Below, one piece after another: positions 1 through 7,632 of a stretch of DNA of 22,976 nt. A model generated the notes under the pieces. It was given only the letters and a program-made list of their open reading frames with translations, was not told where the DNA came from and searched no databases. Position numbers and translations under genes: made by a program. This stretch comes from CAZTLI01 sp964614375 (lineage in GTDB: Bacteria; Chloroflexota; Anaerolineae; Aggregatilineales; Phototrophicaceae), in assembly GCA_964614375.1 (NCBI GenBank), contig CAZTLI010000025.1, forward strand, positions 1-22,976. The letters are read 5' to 3'. The first letter of the stretch is position 1. Each line of letters starts with the position of its first letter.

Positions 1-872
1 CGGGCAATCCGTTTTTCAATCGGGTGCTGCAAGGTCAATATCAACCCGGTGGCACACTGCAACTACCCCTCATCGCCCTGGCCTTTCTCAATAACATCCC
101 GCGCGATACCCTCATTGAGGACGCGGCACAACCCGTCACACTTAACGGTGTGACACTGCGGTGTACGATCCCTGCGCCAGACGATGATTTGACACTAACG
201 CAGGCATTCATCTATGGGTGTCCCTATCCATTCGCGCAAATGGCGGAAAATCCGGGCATGAATGCCGTCGATATGACATTCACCACCTTTGTCCTCGATA
301 CACAGCCCACCATTCCCGGCTTTATCGCCGAACCCAATGAAGCAGTCGAAGCGACCGTTGAACCCGAGTCAACCGAAACTCCGATTGTCCCGGTCACGCC
401 GCTGGAACGTGTACTCGGTCAAGGCCAAATGACGATCAACCCGCTAAATATGGCCTTGATAGCAGCAGCCGTTATCAACGGTGGCAACGCGCCCCAGCCT
501 TACGCATTACTGGCAATCCGTAACCCGGATGCGGAGGTCTGGTCGCCCAACGTCGCTACGCGGTCATCACTACCATTCATGACAACGCAGGTCGCCACAA
601 TGATGCAAGGCATGATGCGTGAGTCGGCACAAACAGGGACTGCACAGGCCGCCGCGCAAGACGGATTGAATATAGGCGGTCACGCGGCGCTGGCCTATTC
701 TGGTGACGGTACACAGGCATGGTTTGTCGGCTATGTCCTCATGGATGACGGGACGGGCTATGCGACGGCTGTCGTGCTCGAAAACAGCGATGATATTGCC
801 CTCGCCGCCCGCATCGGTGGCACGGCCCTCGCCGCCGCAGCCCATGCTCAACAATCCCCTGAAGCAGAATAA
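1..872 (+). CDS. Penicillin-binding-protein-like transpeptidase domain, C-terminal part (5' end off window), probably catalytically inactive
   Basis: The frame is open from base 3, so the gene begins left of the window; no internal start should be trusted. The visible 290 residues align with the transpeptidase domain of class B PBPs of the PbpA/FtsI type. The segment NRVLQGQYQPGGTLQ matches the family's region around YxPGSTFK, TQAFIYGCPYPFAQMA matches the SxN region, GQGQMTINPLNMALIAAA is the usual region before KTG, and AWFVGYV follows the KTG strand. At the catalytic sites, however, SxxK reads G-T-L-Q, SxN reads G-C-P and KTG reads H-A-A. A normal enzyme cross-links peptidoglycan outside the membrane; this one probably cannot acylate and may be structural or regulatory. 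A Glu/Thr/Pro-rich insertion (around 345-400) splits the domain. The family call is firm; inactivity is inferred from the motif alignment done by eye. Confidence 0.8.
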   Translation, partial: GNPFFNRVLQGQYQPGGTLQLPLIALAFLNNIPRDTLIEDAAQPVTLNGVTLRCTIPAPDDDLTLTQAFIYGCPYPFAQMAENPGMNAVDMTFTTFVLDTQPTIPGFIAEPNEAVEATVEPESTETPIVPVTPLERVLGQGQMTINPLNMALIAAAVINGGNAPQPYALLAIRNPDAEVWSPNVATRSSLPFMTTQVATMMQGMMRESAQTGTAQAAAQDGLNIGGHAALAYSGDGTQAWFVGYVLMDDGTGYATAVVLENSDDIALAARIGGTALAAAAHAQQSPEAE

Positions 873-984
873 TTGCTATCTACCCTATGACACTTCTCTC
901 TCGCTTGCAGAGCGACTGTTATATCGTGTAAGCTATGGCGATGGAAAGAAAAATCACCTCCACAAGTGATTAGTGAGGCATAAC

Positions 985-2448
985 ATGACACGGTTCATCA
1001 TTTTAGGCTGTTTCATCTTTGCAATTACAGCCATCGTCGTTGCCCAGGATGAAGCGGGAGATTGTCCTGCAATAGTCGAAACGGCACTCCAGACGACATT
1101 GCAGGTGTGTGACGGGACAGGTCGAAATGAAGCCTGTTACGGGCATGTGGCTATGAGCGCCGAACCACAACCTGATGCCACAAATTTCGACTTCGCGGTA
1201 TCGGGCGATATAGTCAGTGCCGCCGCCATTCGCACGCTGCGTACCAGTCCACTCGACACAACAGCGGGCACATGGGGCGTGGCTCTCTTCCGCCTACAAG
1301 CTGATTTACCGGACACTTTACCGGGTCAAAATGTCACAATTCTGATGTTTGGCGATTCTGAGATTTCTAATGCGGCGGACTCGGTAGCTACCCAATCAAC
1401 AGTGACACTCGCTATGCGGGTTGCTGGCAGTTCGGGCGTTAATGTGCGTGTTGGGCCGGGTACAGACCGCGCGGTTATGACCAGTTTCGGCGGTGGCACA
1501 ACGCTAATCGCTACGGGACGCCTTGCCGATAATTCGTGGGTGCGTGTTCAACTTCTCGATAACCCGGGCCAGAGTGGTTGGGTTTTTGCGGACTTATTAA
1601 CCACAGACGGCGACATCAACACCTTAAATGTGGTCGAACCGGGCGCGGTGTCATATGGCCCCATGCAGGCCTTCTACTTGAGTACAGGTATCGGCGAACC
1701 GCAATGCCAAGAAGTACCGGGAGACGGCATTCTGGTGCAATCGCCACAGGGCACACAATCCATCACCTTAACTGTCAATGAAGTTCAAATTGAACTGGGT
1801 TCAACAGCCTATTTCACCGCTCATCCGGGTCAAATGATGACGGTGAATACGCTAAATGGCTTTGCCCGCATGACCGCCAATGGGCGCAGTCGCACCGCCC
1901 CGGCAGGTTCGCGCTTGAGTGTGCCGATTGACGAGGAATTGCACGCCATAGATGTGCCCGGTGACCCGGAAGCGTATGACGTTGAGATATTTGATGTACT
2001 GCCGATAGATAATCTCGATTATGACTTTGAGATAGAACCCCCACTCACAGATGATGAAATCTATTTCCTTGAAAATTATGGCTCTGTCCTCGATAACATC
2101 AGCTTCGATGATATTGATGATGTTTGGGCACGATTTGGGGATGTCGATTTCAATTGTAGTGGTGGCGATGAGGATTGTGCGCCATTGGGCTTCCGCGACA
2201 TCATGACCTATCTCACGGGTGAATTGGGCTATGGTCTGGATGATTTCGCCGATGACCCGGATTTTATGGATTTTATCGGTGATGAGTTAGGCGATGGATT
2301 TGGCGATTTCTTCGGGGATGATGACGCTGGCGCTGACGATTTCGGAGGTGATGACGCTGGCGCTGACGATTTCGGAGGCGACGACGCTGGCGATGACGAT
2401 TTCGGAGGCGATGACGTTGGCGATGACGTTGGCGATGAAGAAGAATAA
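985..2448 (+). CDS. Secreted SH3-domain protein with FecR-like segment and acidic repeat tail
   Basis: A 487-residue exported protein. The start is placed at ATG 985 because a GAGG ribosome-binding site lies six bases upstream; the frame is open to a GTG at 973. Residues 1-21 form a signal peptide ending near VVA-Q. A bacterial SH3 domain occupies roughly residues 140-205, with the typical GVNVRVGPGTD start and GWVFADLL end; such domains usually bind wall peptides or glycans. Residues 250-315 resemble a FecR-type beta structure (VQIELGSTAYF, LNGFARM, RTAPAGSRL), a weaker call. The last 150 residues are very acidic and end in Asp/Gly repeats. Several cysteine pairs fit an oxidised extracellular protein. 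It follows the PBP-like gene by about 110 bases on the same strand and ends at a hairpin terminator. Function unknown; probably wall-associated. Confidence 0.8.
   Translation: MTRFIILGCFIFAITAIVVAQDEAGDCPAIVETALQTTLQVCDGTGRNEACYGHVAMSAEPQPDATNFDFAVSGDIVSAAAIRTLRTSPLDTTAGTWGVALFRLQADLPDTLPGQNVTILMFGDSEISNAADSVATQSTVTLAMRVAGSSGVNVRVGPGTDRAVMTSFGGGTTLIATGRLADNSWVRVQLLDNPGQSGWVFADLLTTDGDINTLNVVEPGAVSYGPMQAFYLSTGIGEPQCQEVPGDGILVQSPQGTQSITLTVNEVQIELGSTAYFTAHPGQMMTVNTLNGFARMTANGRSRTAPAGSRLSVPIDEELHAIDVPGDPEAYDVEIFDVLPIDNLDYDFEIEPPLTDDEIYFLENYGSVLDNISFDDIDDVWARFGDVDFNCSGGDEDCAPLGFRDIMTYLTGELGYGLDDFADDPDFMDFIGDELGDGFGDFFGDDDAGADDFGGDDAGADDFGGDDAGDDDFGGDDVGDDVGDEEE
2314..2433 (+). repeat. 30-bp tandem repeat encoding GGDDAGADDF-type units
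   Basis: Three near-identical 30-base units (2314-2343, 2344-2373, 2374-2403) and a degenerate fourth (2404-2433) encode ten-residue units of the form G-G-D-D-A-G-A/D-D-D-F. The last unit decays into shorter GDDV steps. The repeat is in frame, so changes in copy number would lengthen or shorten the tail without breaking the gene. The Asp-rich composition suggests a flexible or calcium-binding tail, which is inference only. Confidence 0.85.
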
Positions 2449-2475
2449 TTAACGCCAATTCTCAATGAAATTCGA

Positions 2476-3585
2476 TCATGATGACGGAGGCATTGTCCTC
2501 CGTTTATTATGCGTACCGCTTTCAACCAGATATACTGATTGAGGATGTCGTTCCGCTTCCAATTCTGCCAGATCAGCCTCCAACGTCTCCGAGAGCAAGC
2601 GATTGCGGAAAATCACAGCGACAGCCATCCCAACGAGCACCCGAAACCACTTGTGGAAAAACCCTTGAAGTAAAGCCGCCGTTGCCGCAATGCCTTCTGT
2701 TACTAATGGGTTATGAGGCGCGACCACCAGCAGCAGCAAGACCGTATTCGATACTTCGGTCACGCCCGCGCCATTCGGCACAAAACTCAGCGCCCCAATC
2801 GCTGATGACACACCAACGATAAACAACGTTTGCAGGAAAAGTGTCCCGGTGATAGTCACGCCAAAGCCCGACAAAATCACGACAAATCCAATAGCGCTTG
2901 ATAGATAAACACCCACACCCATCGCCATCGTCGGGATGACATGCCGTAGTTTAAAGATTTCGTGACTGCTTTCATAAAACTCAACCAGCGGCGCGTGCAA
3001 ACGCTGTATCCATGGCAATTTTTCGACTAGACCCAGTAAGAAATAGGCCAGTGGGCGTATCTGAACAGCAATGAGGCCAAAAAGGAGAATCCCAGCCGAT
3101 GCAAAGATCAGCCCACGATAATCCGAAATGTCCACATCATCGCCCGCAATCAGCACCGCAAAAAATAGCACCACAATCACCGCCATGCCGTCGATAACCC
3201 GTTCGGCAATGACCACAGGCGCGCTGCGTGCAATTGGGATACCCGTTTTGCCCTTTAAAAACACCGCTTTCAACAATTCCGCCATCTTGCCCGGACTAAC
3301 GGTGAGCATAAATCCCGACACAAAAATCACGAGGCTGTCCAACAGGCTGATTTTGTCGCGTGCGCCGATGACTCCTAAATAATAATGCCATTCTAAAAAG
3401 CGAAAGAATCCCACCGCGATTTGCGCCAGTATCGCCAGCCCAAATACATAAACCGGATATATTCGCAGATGGGTAAGCACTTCGCGCGTGAAACGGCCTT
3501 CGTTATCAAGGATGAGCAGCAGCACCACATAAATGATTAACGCGATACCAATGCCAATAAGGATGCGATTGCGGTACTTCGCCAT
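2476..3585 (-). CDS. UPF0104 / lysylphosphatidylglycerol synthase TM-region-like membrane protein
   Basis: A 369-residue polytopic membrane protein on the minus strand, starting MAKYRNRILIGIGIALIIY. Several hydrophobic segments run through the whole length. The pattern fits the UPF0104 family (flippase-like domain shared with the membrane part of MprF and with YbhN/AglD-type proteins): a FLEWHYYLG motif after the second segment, SPGKMAELLKAVFLK near residue 100, and a conserved SFVPNGAGVTE motif near residue 270. Members move or attach groups to lipids in the cytoplasmic membrane; the substrate here cannot be told. No cytoplasmic LPG-synthase domain is attached, so MprF-type aminoacylation is unlikely. 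The start follows a GAGG about 11 bases upstream. It stands alone, divergent from the C39 gene and convergent with the SH3 gene. Confidence 0.82.
   Translation of the reverse strand: MAKYRNRILIGIGIALIIYVVLLLILDNEGRFTREVLTHLRIYPVYVFGLAILAQIAVGFFRFLEWHYYLGVIGARDKISLLDSLVIFVSGFMLTVSPGKMAELLKAVFLKGKTGIPIARSAPVVIAERVIDGMAVIVVLFFAVLIAGDDVDISDYRGLIFASAGILLFGLIAVQIRPLAYFLLGLVEKLPWIQRLHAPLVEFYESSHEIFKLRHVIPTMAMGVGVYLSSAIGFVVILSGFGVTITGTLFLQTLFIVGVSSAIGALSFVPNGAGVTEVSNTVLLLLVVAPHNPLVTEGIAATAALLQGFFHKWFRVLVGMAVAVIFRNRLLSETLEADLAELEAERHPQSVYLVESGTHNKRRTMPPSS
2484..2509 (+). terminator. Rho-independent terminator of the SH3 gene
   Basis: A perfect 7-bp stem (ACGGAGG with CCTCCGT) around a 6-base loop is followed by a T-rich stretch (TTATTAT). 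It lies 36 bases after the SH3 gene stop codon. It also lies inside the last codons of the convergent flippase-like gene, so the same bases encode the T-M-P-P-S tail of that protein. The other direction has no T-tract. Confidence 0.6.
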
Positions 3586-3777
3586 GATTCTGTCAGCCTC
3601 AATTAAGGAAACCGCAACATTTTATCAGTAGCACAAGGGTCAAACCAGTGTTCACCCATCAACAGCGTGGGCAAATCGTTGAACTGTCGTAGTGTGATAC
3701 ATAGGATGAACACGTCAAAATCTGAAACACTGTATACACGACACACGCATCCGGGCATATCTTTGCAATGCAGGTTG

Positions 3778-3786
3778 TGGTATATA
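3778..3786 (+). promoter_or_regulatory. Possible extended -10 promoter for the C39/murJ operon
   Basis: TGG followed by TATATA gives an extended -10 element in the 234-base gap between the divergent flippase-like and C39 genes. No good -35 is seen at the usual distance. A GGAG ribosome-binding site follows at 3805-3808. The rest of the gap (3586-3777) shows no gene or clear hairpin. Confidence 0.4.
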
Positions 3787-3819
3787 TGTCGGCAGCTTGA
3801 AAGTGGAGATTAAGCATCT

Positions 3820-5283
3820 ATGAGCGATAATCCAACCCCTATTCCCGAACTGAAGCGCGCCCATCAAGACGATGAAGGCATTTCTGCACCGCCCCGTATT
3901 TTGCTGTGGGGAGTCATCGGTCTATTTGTCTTGTTCATCGCGGGTGGCCTTGCCGGACTCTATATCTTTACCAATGTCCTATCGGGTGGACAGCAAGAAC
4001 GGGTCGTCAATATGTTCCCGTTTATGGAAGCGTTTGTCCCGGTACGCCCGACACCCGAAGGCGGGCGCGTCCCAACAGCAGAGCCGCAGGCAGGTGGTAT
4101 TGATGCGGATGAACTGCTGACAATTCCACCTATTGGCATACCCGCCGTAGGCACGCCGGCTGAAGACACAGCCGAACCCGATGCGACTGCCGAAGCCGCG
4201 CCTGATATGACAGCAGAGCCGACACCCATCTCCGCAGCGCCGACCCTCACCCCAACACCTGTTCCGGCTACACATACCCCTGTACCGCCCTCACCGGCCC
4301 CGACCACTGCCGCCGCAGCAGCGGTCAGTACACGCCGTTTCCCGGTTTCATCCCAACTCGGCGGTTTACGCTATATTCCACAAACATGGAATAATTGTGG
4401 CCCTGCCAATGTGACGATGGCCCTGAGCTATTACGGTTGGACAGACGATCAAGATGTCGCTGGCGATTATCTTCGTCCCAACGACCGCGACAAGAACGTC
4501 ACACCATTTGAAATCGCGGACTTTGTGAATGAACGCACAGGCGTGCAGGCAATGGTGCGCTATGGTGGCAATCTCGACATTGTGCGCGAACTCATCGCAG
4601 CGGGTTTCCCTGTCATTATGGAAACCGGCCTCATGCCCGAAGCCTATGAATGGATTGGGCACTACCGCACCATAGTCGGCTATGACGATGCCCAGCGCAT
4701 TTTCTATATCTACGATAGTTTTCTTGGCGTTGGCACGGGCACAGGGTACATCGAAACGTATGATGAGATTGACCGTCACTGGCAAGCCTTCAACCGGGTA
4801 TTCGTCGTCATTTACACCGAACAAGACGCACCGACAGTCAACGCAATACTCGGTGACCATGCAGATGCCCAACGGGCTGCCGAAATTGCGTTTAATGTCG
4901 CGCAGGACGAAGCCCGCGCCAATCCACAGAATGGATTTGCATGGTTCAATATGGGCACATCGCTGGTCGCGTTAGGCCGATATGACGAAGCTGCCCGCGC
5001 CTATGACCGTGCCTGGCAAATTGGCGTCCCCTGGCGGATGTTGTGGTATCAATTCGGGCCATTTGAAGCCTATTACAATGTCGGACGTTATGCGGATGTA
5101 TTGAGCTATGTCAACGTGAATCTGACCAACGGTGGCGATGAAATCGAAGAAACCTATTTCTGGCAAGGGCGCGCTTATGAAGCAATGGGCGAGACGGGAC
5201 GCGCAATCAGCGCCTATCGTCAGGCGCTCCAACGCAATACACGCTTTATCGCCGCCCGTGATGCCATTGATCGTTTGTCGTGA
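3820..5283 (+). CDS. Membrane-anchored C39-family peptidase-like protein with C-terminal TPRs
   Basis: A 487-residue protein with a short cytoplasmic N-terminus, one TM helix at residues 27-50 and an extracytoplasmic Ala/Thr/Pro linker to about residue 165. A papain-like domain of the C39_2 type (residues 172-340) follows, then TPR-like helices (370-487; AWFNMGTSLVALGRYDEAARAY and YFWQGRAYEAMGETGRAISAY). The expected catalytic residues are present: Cys193 in NNCGPAN, His281 in GHYRTIVGYD and Asp299 in IYDSF, so it may be an active cysteine peptidase acting outside the membrane. Known C39 proteins fused to ABC transporters cleave double-glycine leaders; this one lacks any transporter, and its substrate is unknown. 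It is followed after 16 bases by murJ, so the two are probably co-transcribed. The domain call is firm; a link to wall synthesis is inference. Confidence 0.85.
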   Translation: MSDNPTPIPELKRAHQDDEGISAPPRILLWGVIGLFVLFIAGGLAGLYIFTNVLSGGQQERVVNMFPFMEAFVPVRPTPEGGRVPTAEPQAGGIDADELLTIPPIGIPAVGTPAEDTAEPDATAEAAPDMTAEPTPISAAPTLTPTPVPATHTPVPPSPAPTTAAAAAVSTRRFPVSSQLGGLRYIPQTWNNCGPANVTMALSYYGWTDDQDVAGDYLRPNDRDKNVTPFEIADFVNERTGVQAMVRYGGNLDIVRELIAAGFPVIMETGLMPEAYEWIGHYRTIVGYDDAQRIFYIYDSFLGVGTGTGYIETYDEIDRHWQAFNRVFVVIYTEQDAPTVNAILGDHADAQRAAEIAFNVAQDEARANPQNGFAWFNMGTSLVALGRYDEAARAYDRAWQIGVPWRMLWYQFGPFEAYYNVGRYADVLSYVNVNLTNGGDEIEETYFWQGRAYEAMGETGRAISAYRQALQRNTRFIAARDAIDRLS

Positions 5284-5299
5284 CCGATAAGGACAGCCC

Positions 5300-6979
5300 A
5301 TGACCGCCGAAGTCCCGCAAAGTGCTAAAGAAATCCACGCGCATGACGCCGCAACCCGCAATCGCACCCTCGCGCGCTCCACCATGATTGTCATGGTCGC
5401 CTTTGGCGTGGCAAAACTCATCAGCCTGATACAAACATTCATCATCGCGAGTCAAGTGGGCGTCGGCACAGAGTGGGACACATTCGTCACTGCCAACCGT
5501 GTCCCTGAACTGATTTTCACGCTGATTTCTGGTGGTGCGCTGGCACATGCCTTTATTCCAATTTTCGCGGGATTTCTGGCAAGAGATGATAAAGAAGGCG
5601 CGTGGCGGACAGCGACGCACGTTATCAACACGATTTTCACTGCCACACTGATTGCCAGCGTGCTGGTTTTCCTGTTCGCTGTGCCAATTGCGCGCAGCGT
5701 CGCACCCGGCTTTGATGACGCAGCTATCCAGCAAACAGCGGAATTGATGCGAATTCTACTGATTAGTACGTTGATATTCTCGGTCAGTGGCATCAGCATG
5801 GGCATTCTCAATAGTCACAATCACTTTCTGCTCCCTGCCCTTGCGCCAATTATGTTTGACCTCGGCATACTGTTTGGCGTCATCTTCTTGCTAGGGCCCT
5901 TGGGTGTAAAAGGCATTGCCATTGGTGCGGTTCTGGGAGCAGCGTGGCACTTTGGCATTCAAATTCCGGGCCTGGTTCACTACAAGGCGCGCTGGTGGCC
6001 TGAACTCGGCCTGCGTGACCCAAACTTGTGGAAGGTCATTCGTTTGATGCTGCCGCGCGTGGCGGGATTGGGTGTGTTTAGCTTCAATTTTTTGATTATG
6101 AACAACATTGCCTCACGTCTGGGCACAGGGTCTGTGAGTGCCCTGGATTGGGGTTGGCGACTGATGCAAATCCCGGAAACGCTCATTGGTACAGCGATGG
6201 GCACAGTCGTCTTCCCCACACTGGCGGCGCTCAGCGAACGCGGCGATGGCGACGGCAAACGTGATGCGATGTCGGGTGCGCTGCGTTTCGTGGTGATAGC
6301 GACGATTCCAGCGGCTATTGGCTTAATTTTTGTTGGACGACCACTCATCAGCCTGCTGGAACGCGGTGCATTCGATGCGTCGGACTCCATATTGGTCTAT
6401 AGCACACTGCAATTTTTCGCCCTGGGTCTCGTGGTGCATTCATCCCTGGAAGTGGTCGCCCGCAGCTTTTACGCCGATAAAGATACGTTTACACCTTTGT
6501 TGGCAGCGCTCGGCGGTGCGGGCATCAATCTCGTGCTGTCGTATCTCCTGAGCGGTGTCAGCCCATTTGATGATATAGTGCAGACTGGCGCAATGGGCGT
6601 AAGTGGGCTGGCGCTGGCAAATTCTCTCGGCGTCGCGTTTGAGGTCATTTTCCTGCTGATACTCCTCCGCAAACGATGGAACGGTATCACCGAAAATCAA
6701 TTGGCGCGGACTGTTGCTAAGACATTGGCAGCAAGTCTGGTCATGGCACTCGCCATTGTCGTCATCAACAGCCTGTGGGTGAGCATCGGATTGGCAGAAC
6801 GCGGGTTTGTATATACTGTGGCACAGGTCGCCATTGAGAGTCTGGGCGGGGCGCTGGTGTTCTTCAGCGTCGCCTATCTGCTCAAAATGGATGAGCTGCA
6901 AATGCTGCTGGATATGACTCTGCGTCGCTTGAGAAAACGAAAGCATAAAGTCACCGAAGCCACAGGAGAAAATGTATGA
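5300..6979 (+). CDS. murJ: Lipid II flippase MurJ
   Basis: A 559-residue integral membrane protein of the MurJ/MviN branch of the MOP superfamily, with about 14 hydrophobic segments. The N-terminal third carries the family signature: FGVAKLISLIQ, then the D-x-F-x-x-A-x-R-x-P-E region (WDTFVTANRVPELIFTLISG) and GGALAHAFIPIFAGFL. MurJ flips the peptidoglycan precursor lipid II from the inner to the outer face of the cytoplasmic membrane. A hydrophilic, Arg/Lys-rich C-terminus (KRKHKVTEA) faces the cytoplasm. The start has an AAGGA site upstream, and the length is normal for the family. The gene sits directly after the C39/TPR gene, and its stop codon overlaps the next start by 4 bases (ATGA), which suggests translational coupling. 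Confidence 0.93.
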   Translation: MTAEVPQSAKEIHAHDAATRNRTLARSTMIVMVAFGVAKLISLIQTFIIASQVGVGTEWDTFVTANRVPELIFTLISGGALAHAFIPIFAGFLARDDKEGAWRTATHVINTIFTATLIASVLVFLFAVPIARSVAPGFDDAAIQQTAELMRILLISTLIFSVSGISMGILNSHNHFLLPALAPIMFDLGILFGVIFLLGPLGVKGIAIGAVLGAAWHFGIQIPGLVHYKARWWPELGLRDPNLWKVIRLMLPRVAGLGVFSFNFLIMNNIASRLGTGSVSALDWGWRLMQIPETLIGTAMGTVVFPTLAALSERGDGDGKRDAMSGALRFVVIATIPAAIGLIFVGRPLISLLERGAFDASDSILVYSTLQFFALGLVVHSSLEVVARSFYADKDTFTPLLAALGGAGINLVLSYLLSGVSPFDDIVQTGAMGVSGLALANSLGVAFEVIFLLILLRKRWNGITENQLARTVAKTLAASLVMALAIVVINSLWVSIGLAERGFVYTVAQVAIESLGGALVFFSVAYLLKMDELQMLLDMTLRRLRKRKHKVTEATGENV

Positions 6980-7626
6980 CCGTTGCAATCAAAATGCTGA
7001 CGCTTGGCCCCGTAGCGACCAACGCCTATATTGTCGGCGATACTGACACCCGAGAGGCGCTGGTCATTGATCCTGTAGACGATGCGCCGCTGCTCATCAA
7101 ATCCGCCACAGACGCGGGTTGGACAATCAAGTTGATACTGGCGACACACGCCCATTTTGACCATGTGCTGGCGAGCAAAGAATTGAAAGAGAAGACCGAC
7201 GCGCCCTTCTGGACACACAGCGAAAGCGTGCAGTGGCTAGAATCACTGCCGCAGCAGGGACAGCTATTCTTCGGCAAGCCCTTCCCCGAAGGCGCAAAAC
7301 CCGACAAACTGCTTGGCAATGACCCGGAAACCATCGAACTCGGTGCAATTAAGCTGGAGACGATATTCACGCCCGGTCATGCGCCCGACCATATCGCCTA
7401 TTATATGCGTGACCATAACATCGTCTTCAGTGGCGATTGTCTGTTCGCAGGCAGCATCGGACGGACTGATTTATTTGGGGGCAATTACAATCTACTGATG
7501 GAAACGATTTTCACCAAACTGATGCCGTTGGGGGACGATGTGCGGGTGCTGCCGGGACACATGGAAGAAACAACCATCGGCAGAGAGCGCCAGACCAATC
7601 CCTTCCTCCTGAACTACGACGGGTAA
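6976..7626 (+). CDS. MBL-fold metallo-hydrolase (glyoxalase II-like)
   Basis: A 216-residue cytoplasmic enzyme of the metallo-beta-lactamase fold, small glyoxalase II-like group. The two-metal ligands are all present: His58, His60, Asp62 and His63 in THAHFDH, His135 in TPGHAPD, Asp154 in SGDCLFAGSIGR and His195 in LPGHMEET. The SIGRTDL and G(R)ERQTNPFL features are usual for YcbL/GloB2-type hydrolases, which cleave thioesters such as S-lactoylglutathione; the true substrate here is not known. An AGGAG site seven bases before the ATG lies inside the murJ end, and the two genes overlap by 4 bases. The phosphatase-like gene follows after six bases. Confidence 0.88.
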   Translation: MTVAIKMLTLGPVATNAYIVGDTDTREALVIDPVDDAPLLIKSATDAGWTIKLILATHAHFDHVLASKELKEKTDAPFWTHSESVQWLESLPQQGQLFFGKPFPEGAKPDKLLGNDPETIELGAIKLETIFTPGHAPDHIAYYMRDHNIVFSGDCLFAGSIGRTDLFGGNYNLLMETIFTKLMPLGDDVRVLPGHMEETTIGRERQTNPFLLNYDG

Positions 7627-7632
7627 GCCTTC

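Noticed and set aside
2314..2433. CRISPR-like array
   Set aside because: The units are directly adjacent, without spacers, and in frame within a coding sequence.
2229..2525. Ser/Pro repeat protein on the minus strand
   Set aside because: It is the reverse reading of the 30-bp Asp/Gly repeat of the SH3 gene; the plus frame has the signal peptide and SH3 domain.
4366..4872. A 168-codon frame antisense to the C39 domain
   Set aside because: The C39 catalytic motifs are on the plus strand; the antisense product has no family pattern or ribosome-binding site.
6440..6988. A 182-codon frame antisense to murJ
   Set aside because: Mirror of the murJ membrane segments; rich in His, Gln and Cys with no recognisable domain.
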